A stretch of DNA of 64,000 bases from Phycisphaerae bacterium (lineage in GTDB: Bacteria; Planctomycetota; Phycisphaerae; UBA1845; Fen-1342), in assembly GCA_028279405.1 (NCBI GenBank), contig JANQNU010000008.1:1-64000 (forward strand). Reading direction: 5' to 3'. A program made the position numbers and the translations under genes. Below the pieces are notes generated by a model. It was given only the letters and a program-made list of their open reading frames with translations, was not told the DNA's origin and ran no database searches. Of this stretch, positions 24,454-33,547 are shown in pieces. Position 1 is the stretch's first letter; the number at the start of each line of letters is the position of its first letter.

Positions 24454-26817
24454 CTACCCGCCGGTGACGAGGGCGACGAAGCAGTTAATGTCACCAACAG
24501 TCAGTTGGCCGTCGTCCGAGCAGTCGCCGTTGAGCAGATCGCAGTCCGGGAACGCGTTGGCGTAACCGGCCGGGTCGGTTAGTGCGAGTACGAACGGGTT
24601 GATATCGCCGACCGTTACAGCCCCGTCGCAGTTCATGTCGCCGAGGAGGCCGCCGACCTGGAACTCAAAGGCACCCATGTCAACGATCGGCGCACTTCCC
24701 TGACCGGTGTCGGCGATGTCCGGGTCGTCCACGAATCGCAGCTCGCCATCGAAGTCGAGCGGTAGGGCTTCGCTTGTGTCCTCATCACCGTCGAGGTCGG
24801 CAGTATCCTGCGGCACACGCTGGTTGTCGCCGGCGTCGATGCACGGCGAGCCGGCGCCGAGCCGGTAGTCATTGTCGCGCGCGGTGCTGGGGTCATTGTC
24901 AGTCCCGTCCGGGTCGACGAAGAGCGGGTCGGCGTCGATGTTGCCCGGCTCCCAGGTCAATCCGCCGACGGCGAAGATTGCGGCTTGCCCGCCTTGGACG
25001 TCCGAGTGTCCGACGGTCATGTTCATGTTGACGTTGATGGACGCGACAGCGCCGACAGGGGCCATCGTCCCCCACACGACGGTGTTGTAGAGCTTGGTCG
25101 GCTCTTCTACGAGGCCGGTGCAGGTGAGGAAGAATGATCCGCCACTGGCCGTTGCCGAGTTGTCGACGATCGTCGTGTTAACGAACGTCGGCGAATCGCA
25201 GGCTGCGTACACGGCGCCGCCGGTAGTGGCTTGGTTGCCGGCGATGAGCATTCCGGAGTAGGTCACGGACGACGAGTCCCAGATGGCTCCGCCTTGCTCA
25301 GCGCCGTTCTCCAGTAGCGCGCAGTTAACGTACGTCGTGTTTGCGTTCGAATTGCTGTCGGAGATCGCACCGCCGCGGAGCGCGGTGTTGCCGGCCAACA
25401 CGCAATTGCGAAAGATCCCGGCATCACCGGAGCTGTTGTTCAGGCCGCCCCCGTTTCCGAACGCTCTGTTGCGCTCGAAGGAGCACTCATCAATGAGGAA
25501 GTTGATCTCGGGGAACGCGAACCCGAATCCGCCACCGCTACCCGTGGCGAAGTTGTCTTCGAATCGGCAGCGTGTCATGCGCGTCCGTTCGCCGAAGGAC
25601 ATGCTGGCGCCGCCCCCGGCGTCGCCGGCGCGATTGTTGGTGAAGTCGCAGTCATCGATGTTGAACTCGGAGAACACGAATTGGGCGCCGCCGCCGTCAC
25701 CGTCCGTCGTGTTGTCGTCGAACGTGCATTGTCGGATGACGTGCCTGCTATCCACGCCGCCCAGGTGCGCGCCGCCGCCGCCACGCACGGCATCGTTTCC
25801 GGAGAATTGACACATTGCGACGGTTGAATCCGCCAGGAAGACGTGGAGTCCGCCGCCACTGCGATCGCTCTCGTTGTCGGTGAACGTGCAGTCCTGGACG
25901 CTGAGTTCGCTGTGGAAGATTGCGTTCACGCCGCCGCCATTGTCGACTGTCGTGTTCAGCACGAATTCGCAGTCGCTGATTGTGGCCTCACCGTTCCAGA
26001 TGAAGAGGCCACCGCCGTCATCGCCGGAGTCGTTCATACGGAAGTCGCAGTCCGTTACCTGGATGACCGATTTGTCGCCGTTGCCGCGCACGTACGCGCC
26101 GCCCCCGGAGTCGTCGGCGTTGTTGTTCTCGAAGTCGCATCCCATTATTGTCGCACTGTCGCCGGACCAGGTGAGTCCGCCGCCGTCTCCGGTGGTGTTG
26201 TTGTCGCGGAAGAGACAATTGACGAGCGTCAGTGGGTTGTTTTGCACGTATAGTCCGCCGCCGGACCGCGCCGAGTTACCGATGAACTCACAGCCGGTGA
26301 ACGTGATGGGGCCGCCGAAGCCGCAGTAGACACCGCCGCCGGGCGCGTCGGCGTTTGTGCCGTTGTTGTCCACGAACCGGCAATTGGTCACCGTCGGGTT
26401 TGATTGGAACATGCCCAGTCCGCCGCCGGCGAAGAGGCCCGCGCCGTTGGATGCGGCGCCGCCTCGGATTGTCAGACCGAGCAACATCGTGTCCGGGCCC
26501 TCGTTGTTGCGGCAAGCAACGACGGTGCCGACGTTCTGTGGAAAGCCGGGGGCATCGGGGTCGTTCCCGCCGTCGATGATCGTCGTCGCGACAATCGTGG
26601 GATCGTCCGGATCTTCGCTTCGTACGGTAATCGCCTTGCCGAGCAGGTCGATCTGTTCCATGTAGACGCCCGGCGACACGACGACGGTCTCTCCGGCCGC
26701 GGCGGCGTCGATGGCGGATTGAATCGTGGGAAACTGACTGGGTACGAGCAGTGTCTGTGCGCCAGCGTTCGCGCAGCACAGACACGCGAAACAGAGGGTA
26801 GCTACGCGGGAAATCAT
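24454..26817 (-). CDS. Secreted right-handed beta-helix protein with dockerin-like C-terminus (copy 1)
   Basis: The 787-residue exported protein opens with a signal peptide (MISRVATLCFACLCCANAGA) and a pectate-lyase-like start (IQSAIDAAAAGETVVVSPGV). More than ten parallel beta-helix coils follow, each marked by GGG plus a Cys/Asn ladder, for example NNADDSGGGAYVRG and SDRSGGGLHVFL. Near residue 660 lies a PCIDAGDN motif of the choice-of-anchor Q type. The last 62 residues are the dockerin-like module. The ATG at 26817 has GGAG seven bases upstream. It is a tandem duplicate of the next gene, which has exactly the same length. No lyase active site is evident, so an adhesive or structural surface role is more likely than catalysis. 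Confidence 0.88.
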   Translation of the reverse strand: MISRVATLCFACLCCANAGAQTLLVPSQFPTIQSAIDAAAAGETVVVSPGVYMEQIDLLGKAITVRSEDPDDPTIVATTIIDGGNDPDAPGFPQNVGTVVACRNNEGPDTMLLGLTIRGGAASNGAGLFAGGGLGMFQSNPTVTNCRFVDNNGTNADAPGGGVYCGFGGPITFTGCEFIGNSARSGGGLYVQNNPLTLVNCLFRDNNTTGDGGGLTWSGDSATIMGCDFENNNADDSGGGAYVRGNGDKSVIQVTDCDFRMNDSGDDGGGLFIWNGEATISDCEFVLNTTVDNGGGVNAIFHSELSVQDCTFTDNESDRSGGGLHVFLADSTVAMCQFSGNDAVRGGGGAHLGGVDSRHVIRQCTFDDNTTDGDGGGAQFVFSEFNIDDCDFTNNRAGDAGGGASMSFGERTRMTRCRFEDNFATGSGGGFGFAFPEINFLIDECSFERNRAFGNGGGLNNSSGDAGIFRNCVLAGNTALRGGAISDSNSNANTTYVNCALLENGAEQGGAIWDSSSVTYSGMLIAGNQATTGGAVYAACDSPTFVNTTIVDNSATASGGSFFLTCTGLVEEPTKLYNTVVWGTMAPVGAVASINVNMNMTVGHSDVQGGQAAIFAVGGLTWEPGNIDADPLFVDPDGTDNDPSTARDNDYRLGAGSPCIDAGDNQRVPQDTADLDGDEDTSEALPLDFDGELRFVDDPDIADTGQGSAPIVDMGAFEFQVGGLLGDMNCDGAVTVGDINPFVLALTDPAGYANAFPDCDLLNGDCSDDGQLTVGDINCFVALVTGG

Positions 26818-26980
26818 CACGAATCTCCGTTCCTGGATAAACAACTCTCCGGGCGTGCGGGTACTTCGTTCACGGCCGGTCGAATTACTGTCGCCGACAG
26901 CCTGCCTGCCGGCCAACTTCTTGCTCTTACACTGAGCGCGGAGCGAGCGCTTCCAGCGCGCCCGCCCGGCGCGGCGCGCT

Positions 26981-29344
26981 CTACCCCCCGGTGATGAGCG
27001 CGACGAAGCAGTTGATGTCACCGACGGTCAGTTGACCGTCGCCCGAGCAGTCGCCATTGAGCGGATCGCAGTCCGGGAACGCGGCTGCGTAGCCGGCCGG
27101 GTCGGTCAAGGCGAGTACGAACGGGTTGATATCGCCGACACTGACGACGCCGTCGCAGTTCATGTCGCCGGGCAGTCCGCCGACCTGGAACTCGAAGGCA
27201 CCCATGTCAACGATCGGCGCGCTTCCCTGGCCCGTGTCCGCCGTGTCGGGGTCGTCCACGAACCGCGGCTCGGTATCGAAGTCAAGCGGGAGCACTTCCC
27301 CTGTGTCTTCATCGCCGTCGAGGTCGGCAGTATCTTGCGGCACTCGTTGGTTGTCGCCGGCGTCGATGCACGGTGAGCCGGTGCTGAGCCGGTAGTCGTT
27401 GTCGAGCGCGGTGTTCGGATCGTTGTCCGCGCCGTCCGGATCGACGAAGAGCGGGTCGGCGTCGATGTTGCCCGGCTCCCATGTCAGCCCGCCGACGGCG
27501 AAGATTGCGGCCTGCCCGCCTTGGACGTCCGAGTGTCCGACGGTCATGTTCATGTTGACGTTGATGGTTGCGACGGCACCGACGGGGGCCATCGTTCCCC
27601 ACACCACGGTGTTGTAGAGCTTGGTCGGCTCTACTACGAGGTTGGTGCAGGTGAGGAAGAACGATCCGCCGCTGGCGTTCGCTGAATTGTCGACGATCGT
27701 GGTGTTGAGGAACGTCGGCGAATTGCACCCCACGTAGGCGGCACCGCCGGTAGTGGCGGTGTTGCCGGCGATGAGCAGGCCGGAATAGGTCACGGACGAC
27801 GAGTCCCAGATGGCTCCGCCTTGATCAGCGCCGTTCTCCAGTAGCGCGCAGTTAACGTAGGTAGTGCCTGCATCCGAGTTGACGTCGGAGATCGCACCGC
27901 CGCGTAACGCGTTGTTGCCGATGAATAGGCAATCGCGAAAGAACCCGGGATTGCCGGAGGAGTTGCTCAGGCCGCCTCCGTTCCCGAACACTCTGTTGCG
28001 CTCGAAGGAGCAATCGTCGACGATGAAGTTGAACTCGGGGAACGCGAACGCGAATCCGCCACCGTTGTCCGTGGCGAAGTTGTCTTCGAAGCGGCAACGC
28101 GTCATCCGCGTCCGTTCGCCGAAAGACATACTGGCGCCGCCGCCGTTGTCGCCCGCGCGATTGTTGGTGAAGGCGCAGTCGTCGATATTGAACTCGGAGA
28201 AGGCAAAGGCTGCTCCGCCGCCGCTGCCGGCGGTCGTGTTGTCGTCGAATGTGCATTGCCGGACGACGTGCCTGCGGTCGACGCCGCCGAGATTGACACC
28301 GCCGCCGCTGCGCTCGGCATCATTCCCCGAGAACTGGCACATTTCGATGGTCGAGTTTGCGAGGAAGACGTGCAGCCCGCCCCCGTTGCGGTCACCTTCG
28401 TTGTCCGTAAACGTGCAGCCTTGCACGCTGAGTTCGCTGTTGAAGCCCGTGTTCAGACCGGCGCCGTTCCTGCCGGACGTGTTCATCACAAAATCGCAGC
28501 CACTGACCGTGACCTCCCCGTTCGTGATCGTCAGGCCGCCGCCGTCGTCGCCGGAGTCGTTCATGCGGAAATCGCAGTCCGTCACGTTAATGATCGATGC
28601 GTCGTCGCTGCCCCGGACGTTCGCACCGCCACCCGCGCCGTCGGCGTTATTGTTCTCGAAATCGCAGCCCGTGATCGTAATGCTGCCTGCGATGATATTC
28701 GCACCGCCGCCGTTCTGGGTGGCGTTGTTGTCACGGAAGACGCAGTCGATAAGCGTGCATGGGTTGTTTTGTACGTACAGGCCGCCGCCTGATAGCGCCG
28801 AGTTGCCGATGAACTCGCACCCGCGGAACGTGATGGGACCGCCGAAGGCGCAGTAGACGCCACCACCGGTGGCGTCGACGTTCGCGCCGGTGTTGTCCAC
28901 GAACCGGCAATTGGTCACGGTCGGATTCGACTGGAACATGCCGACGCCACCGCCGGCGAAGAGGCCGGCGCTATTGGAGGCGGCACCGCCACGGATCGTA
29001 AGGCCCAGCAGCGCCGTGTCCGGGCCTTCGTTGTTGCGGCAGGCAACGACGGTGCCGACGTTCTGTGGGAAGCCGGGGGCGTCGGGGTCGTTCCCACCGT
29101 CGATGATCGTCGTTGCGACGACCGTTGGATCGTCGGGATCTTCGCTGCGCACGGTAATCGCCTTGCCGAGCAGGTCGATGTGTTCCATATAGACGCCCGG
29201 CGACACGACGACGGTCTCGCCGTCCGCGGCGGCGTCGATGGCCGATTGGATCGTGGAAAACTGACTGGGTACGAGCAGTGTCTGTGCGCCAGCGTGCGCG
29301 CAAAACAGGAACGCCGCGAACAGCGAGGCCACGCGGAACATCAT
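26981..29344 (-). CDS. Secreted right-handed beta-helix protein with dockerin-like C-terminus (copy 2)
   Basis: This 787-residue paralogue of the preceding entry aligns with it end to end without gaps that I can see, at roughly 85% identity by eye. Signal peptide (FRVASLFAAFLFCAHAGA), beta-helix coils, PCIDAGDN motif and dockerin-like tail (GDMNCDGVVSVGDINPF) are all conserved. Differences concentrate in the helix coils near residues 190-330. The two genes are separated by 163 bp and read in the same direction, this copy first. The DNA is also highly similar, which indicates a recent duplication or gene conversion. Confidence 0.88.
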   Translation of the reverse strand: MMFRVASLFAAFLFCAHAGAQTLLVPSQFSTIQSAIDAAADGETVVVSPGVYMEHIDLLGKAITVRSEDPDDPTVVATTIIDGGNDPDAPGFPQNVGTVVACRNNEGPDTALLGLTIRGGAASNSAGLFAGGGVGMFQSNPTVTNCRFVDNTGANVDATGGGVYCAFGGPITFRGCEFIGNSALSGGGLYVQNNPCTLIDCVFRDNNATQNGGGANIIAGSITITGCDFENNNADGAGGGANVRGSDDASIINVTDCDFRMNDSGDDGGGLTITNGEVTVSGCDFVMNTSGRNGAGLNTGFNSELSVQGCTFTDNEGDRNGGGLHVFLANSTIEMCQFSGNDAERSGGGVNLGGVDRRHVVRQCTFDDNTTAGSGGGAAFAFSEFNIDDCAFTNNRAGDNGGGASMSFGERTRMTRCRFEDNFATDNGGGFAFAFPEFNFIVDDCSFERNRVFGNGGGLSNSSGNPGFFRDCLFIGNNALRGGAISDVNSDAGTTYVNCALLENGADQGGAIWDSSSVTYSGLLIAGNTATTGGAAYVGCNSPTFLNTTIVDNSANASGGSFFLTCTNLVVEPTKLYNTVVWGTMAPVGAVATINVNMNMTVGHSDVQGGQAAIFAVGGLTWEPGNIDADPLFVDPDGADNDPNTALDNDYRLSTGSPCIDAGDNQRVPQDTADLDGDEDTGEVLPLDFDTEPRFVDDPDTADTGQGSAPIVDMGAFEFQVGGLPGDMNCDGVVSVGDINPFVLALTDPAGYAAAFPDCDPLNGDCSGDGQLTVGDINCFVALITGG

Positions 29345-29374
29345 GAAAATCTCCGGTGCGAATGAGCGACACGC

Positions 29375-29405
29375 AAAGGCCGGCGCGCGGTCTCGCGCAC
29401 CGGCC
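29375..29405 (-). terminator. Terminator-like hairpin after PEP-CTERM gene
   Basis: On the minus strand a 12-bp stem (GGCCGGTGCGCG against CGCGCGCCGGCC, one wobble) with a 4-base loop is followed by TTT. It begins 24 bases beyond the stop codon of the PEP-CTERM gene. The T-run is short, so strength is uncertain. Confidence 0.55.
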
Positions 29406-29428
29406 CAACCCTACATGGAGAGGAGGAG

Positions 29429-30439
29429 TCAGCCGATCATCGATCGCCGACGTAGCCCGAACAGACCAACGGCACCGAGCAGCGCCAGCGTGCCGGGCTC
29501 GGGGATCGAAATCCGTTCGATGTAGAGCGGATCGCCTTCGCTCACCAGCGAGGCCGTCCCGGTGCCGACGTCGAGCACGTAGACGCCGTTGTTGTTAACC
29601 GTGAACAGGATGTTTCCGTTACCGAGTTCGTGCACGCCGAAGATGTTGTTGGTGATACCAATGTCGAGACCGAGCCAGTCGTTCAATGCCGTTCCGTCGA
29701 GCCCGAACTCGAAGATACCCACGGGGAAGAACTCGCTGGCGACCAGCAGGCCGTTGCTCGACATTGTGATTTGTTGCGGCGAGTTGAGTTCGTTGAAACC
29801 GCCCGCTTCGACGACCGTTCGCAGGTAGTTGCCGTCGAGATCGTAGACGTCGATCGTGTCATCGGCGCCGATGCCGGGCGAGTTGTTCCCATCAACGTTG
29901 GTGACGAACAGCTCGTTGCCGACCACAAGGACGTCTTCGGCCTCGCCACGCAGTTGAAAGTTGCTTTCGATGGCGCCAGTAGTCGCGTTGATCACCACCA
30001 TCGTGTCGTCGCCGGGGGCCCCGTTGGAGCTTCCGTCGTTGACGATGTAGACGCGATTACCCGCCTGGTCCATGCCGCGAATGTCGTTCAGGCCGCCGGT
30101 CCCGCCGAAATCACTCGTGCTTCCGCCGATCCGGCCGAATACCTCGAGGTTCGAGTTCACGCGGAAGATCGAGTCTTCGCCGGTGTCCGCCACCCAAAGC
30201 TCGTTGCCGACCTGAATCACATTGTTCGGCGTCCGCGCCGAATCGAAAATGCTGCCCGTCCAGGCCTCAACCAGATCGTCCATCAACAGAAAGTTCTCAT
30301 CGATTACCGAGCCGTCAAACGCGTCAAAGAGCATCACGCGATCGTCATCGGTCTCCGCCACTGCCAAAAAGTCCGCTTGTGCGGCCTGTACGATACCTGC
30401 GAGCAACACGATGCCCGCAACTGCTTCTCTCCTGGACAT
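29429..30439 (-). CDS. PEP-CTERM sorting domain protein, NHL/beta-propeller-like
   Basis: The 336-residue exported protein has a signal peptide (REAVAGIVLLAGIVQAAQA) and a C-terminal PEP-CTERM tag: SIPEPGTLALLGAVGLFGLRRR, that is a PEP motif, a hydrophobic span and an Arg cluster. Such tags are cut by exosortase, which is not in this window. The body has repeated strands with GNELWVADTGEDSIFRV, GNRVYIVNDG and GNELFVTNVDG, the pattern of a surface beta-propeller. GGAGGAG precedes the ATG at 30439. Its ligand is unknown. It is divergent from an unknown HTH-like gene across palindromic DNA. Confidence 0.85.
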   Translation of the reverse strand: MSRREAVAGIVLLAGIVQAAQADFLAVAETDDDRVMLFDAFDGSVIDENFLLMDDLVEAWTGSIFDSARTPNNVIQVGNELWVADTGEDSIFRVNSNLEVFGRIGGSTSDFGGTGGLNDIRGMDQAGNRVYIVNDGSSNGAPGDDTMVVINATTGAIESNFQLRGEAEDVLVVGNELFVTNVDGNNSPGIGADDTIDVYDLDGNYLRTVVEAGGFNELNSPQQITMSSNGLLVASEFFPVGIFEFGLDGTALNDWLGLDIGITNNIFGVHELGNGNILFTVNNNGVYVLDVGTGTASLVSEGDPLYIERISIPEPGTLALLGAVGLFGLRRRSMIG

Positions 30440-30518
30440 GGAATCTCCTCCGACTTGTTGATCCAAAAACACACACCTGACGCAATCCACGCCGCGCAAA
30501 TATTCGTAGCGACCTGGG

Positions 30519-30553
30519 AATATCTCTAGATATTACACTGGTGATATCACTAG
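30519..30553. promoter_or_regulatory. Two palindromes in divergent promoter region
   Basis: AATATC and GATATT arms around TCTA lie at 30519-30534. The perfect 10-bp palindrome GTGATATCAC is at 30541-30550, and its flanks (CT/AG) extend the symmetry to 30538-30553. They sit between the PEP-CTERM gene and the HTH-like gene in AT-rich DNA, where a regulator could control both. The HTH-like protein itself is an obvious candidate binder, but that is inference. Confidence 0.45.
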
Positions 30554-30613
30554 AATCAATCCTAATGCTCTCGGAAAGTTTGCCAGATCGAACAGCACCG
30601 GCGAGAATTGGCT

Positions 30614-31864
30614 ATGGCTCGTATTGACCCAGCTCCCGCAAGACCGCCGCTCGATGACCTGGTAGTTGATCTGGACTCTGCTTATGCGGACTTTCGCGTT
30701 TGCGTTGCACGCGTGCTTCGCAGCATCGCGGTCGATCCGACGTCGGGAACCTCGATTGCGGCCACGCTCGGCATCAACCGCCAAACGGCCTGGCGACTCG
30801 CTACGGTTGTTGGCGAGTCGCTGTGTCCGATTGGTCTGCAGACCCTGCCGGGGGACCGCGGTCTCGCGATATTCCTCCGCGCTTGTGTGGTGCACGAAGC
30901 GGACAAGGGTGCCATCGCCGCGCTGGAGTCGGCGATGAAGACACTCGCGAGTGCGGTCGCGCATCACGCCGGCGACCGCGCGTTCCTCGAGTTGATGACT
31001 GCCGCCTGGGCGCCGGACGGCCTCGATCGACGAACGGCAGCGTTGCGCCGCGACGGCTGTCGCGCCCAGAGCGCGCTGCTCGGCGTGAATGCCCGCCATC
31101 AGATTCGCGGCGCGATCCACGGTGCGTCGCGCCGTGGCGACCCTACGCGCCTTTCGCTTGCGAGCTACCAGATCTTCACCGACTTGGTCCGGCTTCGGCG
31201 CGATCGCGCCTGTCGCATTTTCTTTCTGGATGCGCCCACCAACGACGACGGCACGCTCGGTATCGCGATCGAGGACCTGCCGCAGCACGTTCGCGAGCGG
31301 TACGAGCTGGACGAGGAGCTGTCGAGTATCACGGGCAACGACGTCGAAATCTCGACCTCGGGCAACCGCGGCATCGTGACACTCGCTGCCGGCCCGCTGG
31401 GTCGGTCGGCTTCGGCTACGATCGCCTTCACCGGATGTACGACGTGGGAGCCGGACCGGTACCTGAACCGACGTAACCTCATCGCACAATCGGCCGTCAG
31501 TTCGCTGGTGCCCACCGAAACCCTCTACATTGACTACCTGATGCCGCGATCGCTGGCCGAAAGCAAACAGCTTCACAAGGCCGTGGAAGTGTTGTGCTAC
31601 GACGCTGCACTCGGCCTGCCGGAGCTGCCGGCAACCAACGACGATCCGGCGTTCCTGTTTGAGCTCGAATCTCCGGAAGTCGTTGGAATGACAGACTTTA
31701 CGGGAGACGTCGACATCCCCATTCTGGCCGAAGTGGTCGATAAGGCCGCACAACGGATCGGCCATCGGCTTGAGGATCTGGTCGGTGTCCGGTTCAAGTG
31801 CCCGTACGTGATGTCTCCCACGAGCTTCATCGTGAGCCGCAAGCCCCCAGTTGCGCCGGACTGA
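30614..31864 (+). CDS. Uncharacterised HTH-like protein (paralogue A)
   Basis: I do not recognise the family. The 416-residue cytoplasmic-looking protein has an N-terminal helix-turn-helix-like segment (SIAATLGINRQTAWRLATVV) at about residues 47-66. A helical stretch to about 200 and a mixed alpha/beta C-terminal part follow. No catalytic motif or membrane segment is visible. It is a distant paralogue of the convergent gene at 32091-33317: both are just over 400 residues, both begin with a winged-helix-like region, and both end with a VDK/VDM...RIG/RLG...F motif. The ATG at 30614 is preferred over a TTG six bases upstream; the ribosome binding site is weak. A DNA-binding regulator is the best guess. 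Confidence 0.7.
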   Translation: MARIDPAPARPPLDDLVVDLDSAYADFRVCVARVLRSIAVDPTSGTSIAATLGINRQTAWRLATVVGESLCPIGLQTLPGDRGLAIFLRACVVHEADKGAIAALESAMKTLASAVAHHAGDRAFLELMTAAWAPDGLDRRTAALRRDGCRAQSALLGVNARHQIRGAIHGASRRGDPTRLSLASYQIFTDLVRLRRDRACRIFFLDAPTNDDGTLGIAIEDLPQHVRERYELDEELSSITGNDVEISTSGNRGIVTLAAGPLGRSASATIAFTGCTTWEPDRYLNRRNLIAQSAVSSLVPTETLYIDYLMPRSLAESKQLHKAVEVLCYDAALGLPELPATNDDPAFLFELESPEVVGMTDFTGDVDIPILAEVVDKAAQRIGHRLEDLVGVRFKCPYVMSPTSFIVSRKPPVAPD

Positions 31865-32025
31865 GCCGGCGCGCTCCCGACCGATCGCCATCTGGCTCAC
31901 TCCTCTCCCGGACCCACGACCCAAGGGCCAACTCACACCTCACAACCAGGCGACTACCCCGGGCGCCTTCGCGTGTGACCCTACGCTACGAAACAGCCTA
32001 GCAAGTCGGCCTGGACAACGCAATG

Positions 32026-32042
32026 ACATATCCAGGATATGT
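32026..32042. repeat. Inverted repeat between convergent HTH-like genes
   Basis: Perfect 8-bp arms ACATATCC and GGATATGT surround a single central A. The surrounding 32020-32090 segment is much AT-richer than its neighbours. It could be a regulator-binding site, related in its GATAT core to the palindromes upstream of paralogue A, or a weak bidirectional terminator. Confidence 0.4.
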
Positions 32043-32090
32043 TCATGATCTTTCGAGGATGTATTCTAGAAAATTATAGGACTTTCTGGA

Positions 32091-33317
32091 TCATTCGGGA
32101 GGGTTGAAGATCGCGGAGACTTGCGTGCCGTAAACCGGATAGTCGATGCGATAGCGGAAGGCTCGAAATCGTGAACTGTCCCACCCGAGCCGGTTGCAGA
32201 CGTGCTGGACCATGTCGACGTAGTGCGCAACTTCGGCCACGCGGAGGCGTTCCAGGGCGCCCATCTCCTGCATCGGGCCGGCGGTTTCGACTCGATCGAT
32301 ATCGCGCTCGGGGTCGCAGGCGTCGACCACTCCGCGACCGGTGGTGTCATACATTCGCAGCTCGGGCTTGACGCCGGGCCACAGATCTTCGTGGACCAGC
32401 ACGTCGAAGAGCACCATCTTGACGGGCAGATCCAGGACGTAGCCCGGCATCGCGGGACGGTCATCAACGCCTTTTCGAGTCGGGTAGCGCCGGGGTGTGA
32501 TGTCCCCGAAACAGAGGTCCACCAACGAACCCACGCCGACGCGATCGCCTTTGAGCAGGTAGTGGAAGACCGTCCCGCCCGGACGCACCTCGAACTCGGG
32601 CGTCGGCCGCGAAGAGAACTCCGGGATGATGGGGACGGGATGCTCCGGGTCCACGGGGCGACCGTCGAGCGCGTAATGTTGCGACCACACTGGCGGCGCC
32701 ACGCTACAGCCATGGAGGAAGCTGATCGGCGTGCCGGGACGCAGCCGTTTCATGCGAACCATGCCGGCCACAGCAGCGCGGTCCGCCCAATCCGGATCTT
32801 CTCGACTCGGATGGATAAGCGCCACGGAGAAATCGACATCGGCGGCAACGCCCTTCAGATTGCTCATGGCCCGAAAGGCGGTTTGCCGATTGGCAAGTTC
32901 GAATTCGAGCCGCGCATCCGGGAGCCATCCCGTAATCGCGGCGTTCAGCTCTTGCCAGGTGCCGACTTCGGTTGCGACAACATGCTCGAGCGTCGAAAGG
33001 GCTTGATTGGCACGTTCGATGAGCACCGGATCGACATGTACGACCGCAGCTGCCGACAGCAACTGCCGAATCCCGTTCAGCCCCGGCATGCGAAAGAGCG
33101 TTGCAAGTGGGTCCGCCAGCCGAACTGCACGCAACAGCCGACTCGAAAGCGTTGGGTCGAGCTTCAGAACCCGTCGAAACTCTGATGGCTTCTTGACCGC
33201 TACCGGCACTTCCTGAATGACCGCGTTAACGGCCTCGCGCAAATCTTCCGCTACGCTGATGAGCCGTTCTTGTAGCGACCCGCCATTTTTTTGAGTCGTT
33301 ATCTCCACCATATACAC
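32091..33317 (-). CDS. Uncharacterised HTH-like protein (paralogue B)
   Basis: The 408-residue protein is not one I recognise. The N-terminal 90 residues are helical with a possible helix-turn-helix (SEFRRVLKLDPTLSSRLLRA). A middle region (NLKGVAADVDFSVALIHPSR, then VRMKRLRPGTPISFLHGCS) aligns with the middle of paralogue A. The end (VAEVAHYVDMVQHVCNRLGW, then FRYRIDYPVYGTQV) aligns with A's end. It lies tail to tail with A, 226 bp apart, and divergent from an MFS-like gene. The start is uncertain: ATG codons at 33317 and 33311 are both possible, and no clear ribosome binding site is seen. Confidence 0.7.
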   Translation of the reverse strand: MYMVEITTQKNGGSLQERLISVAEDLREAVNAVIQEVPVAVKKPSEFRRVLKLDPTLSSRLLRAVRLADPLATLFRMPGLNGIRQLLSAAAVVHVDPVLIERANQALSTLEHVVATEVGTWQELNAAITGWLPDARLEFELANRQTAFRAMSNLKGVAADVDFSVALIHPSREDPDWADRAAVAGMVRMKRLRPGTPISFLHGCSVAPPVWSQHYALDGRPVDPEHPVPIIPEFSSRPTPEFEVRPGGTVFHYLLKGDRVGVGSLVDLCFGDITPRRYPTRKGVDDRPAMPGYVLDLPVKMVLFDVLVHEDLWPGVKPELRMYDTTGRGVVDACDPERDIDRVETAGPMQEMGALERLRVAEVAHYVDMVQHVCNRLGWDSSRFRAFRYRIDYPVYGTQVSAIFNPPE

Positions 33318-33547
33318 ATTATGTCAACCGAGGTGTGCAACGTCGAGAGGCGATTCGCGCCAACCGTCGCGATTCCCGCAACCTGCGCCCCTGCGCCGTT
33401 TGGCGCGTCGGTGGCAAGACAGCAGACGGATTGCCCTCTATGATCGACAATGGGTGGCTTGGACCTACCGCCACGTGCGGCTGCCGATGGCTTGGCGCAG
33501 CCACGGTACCGTTTCCTCCCTCGACGACCGAGGATTGCAGCCCCAGT

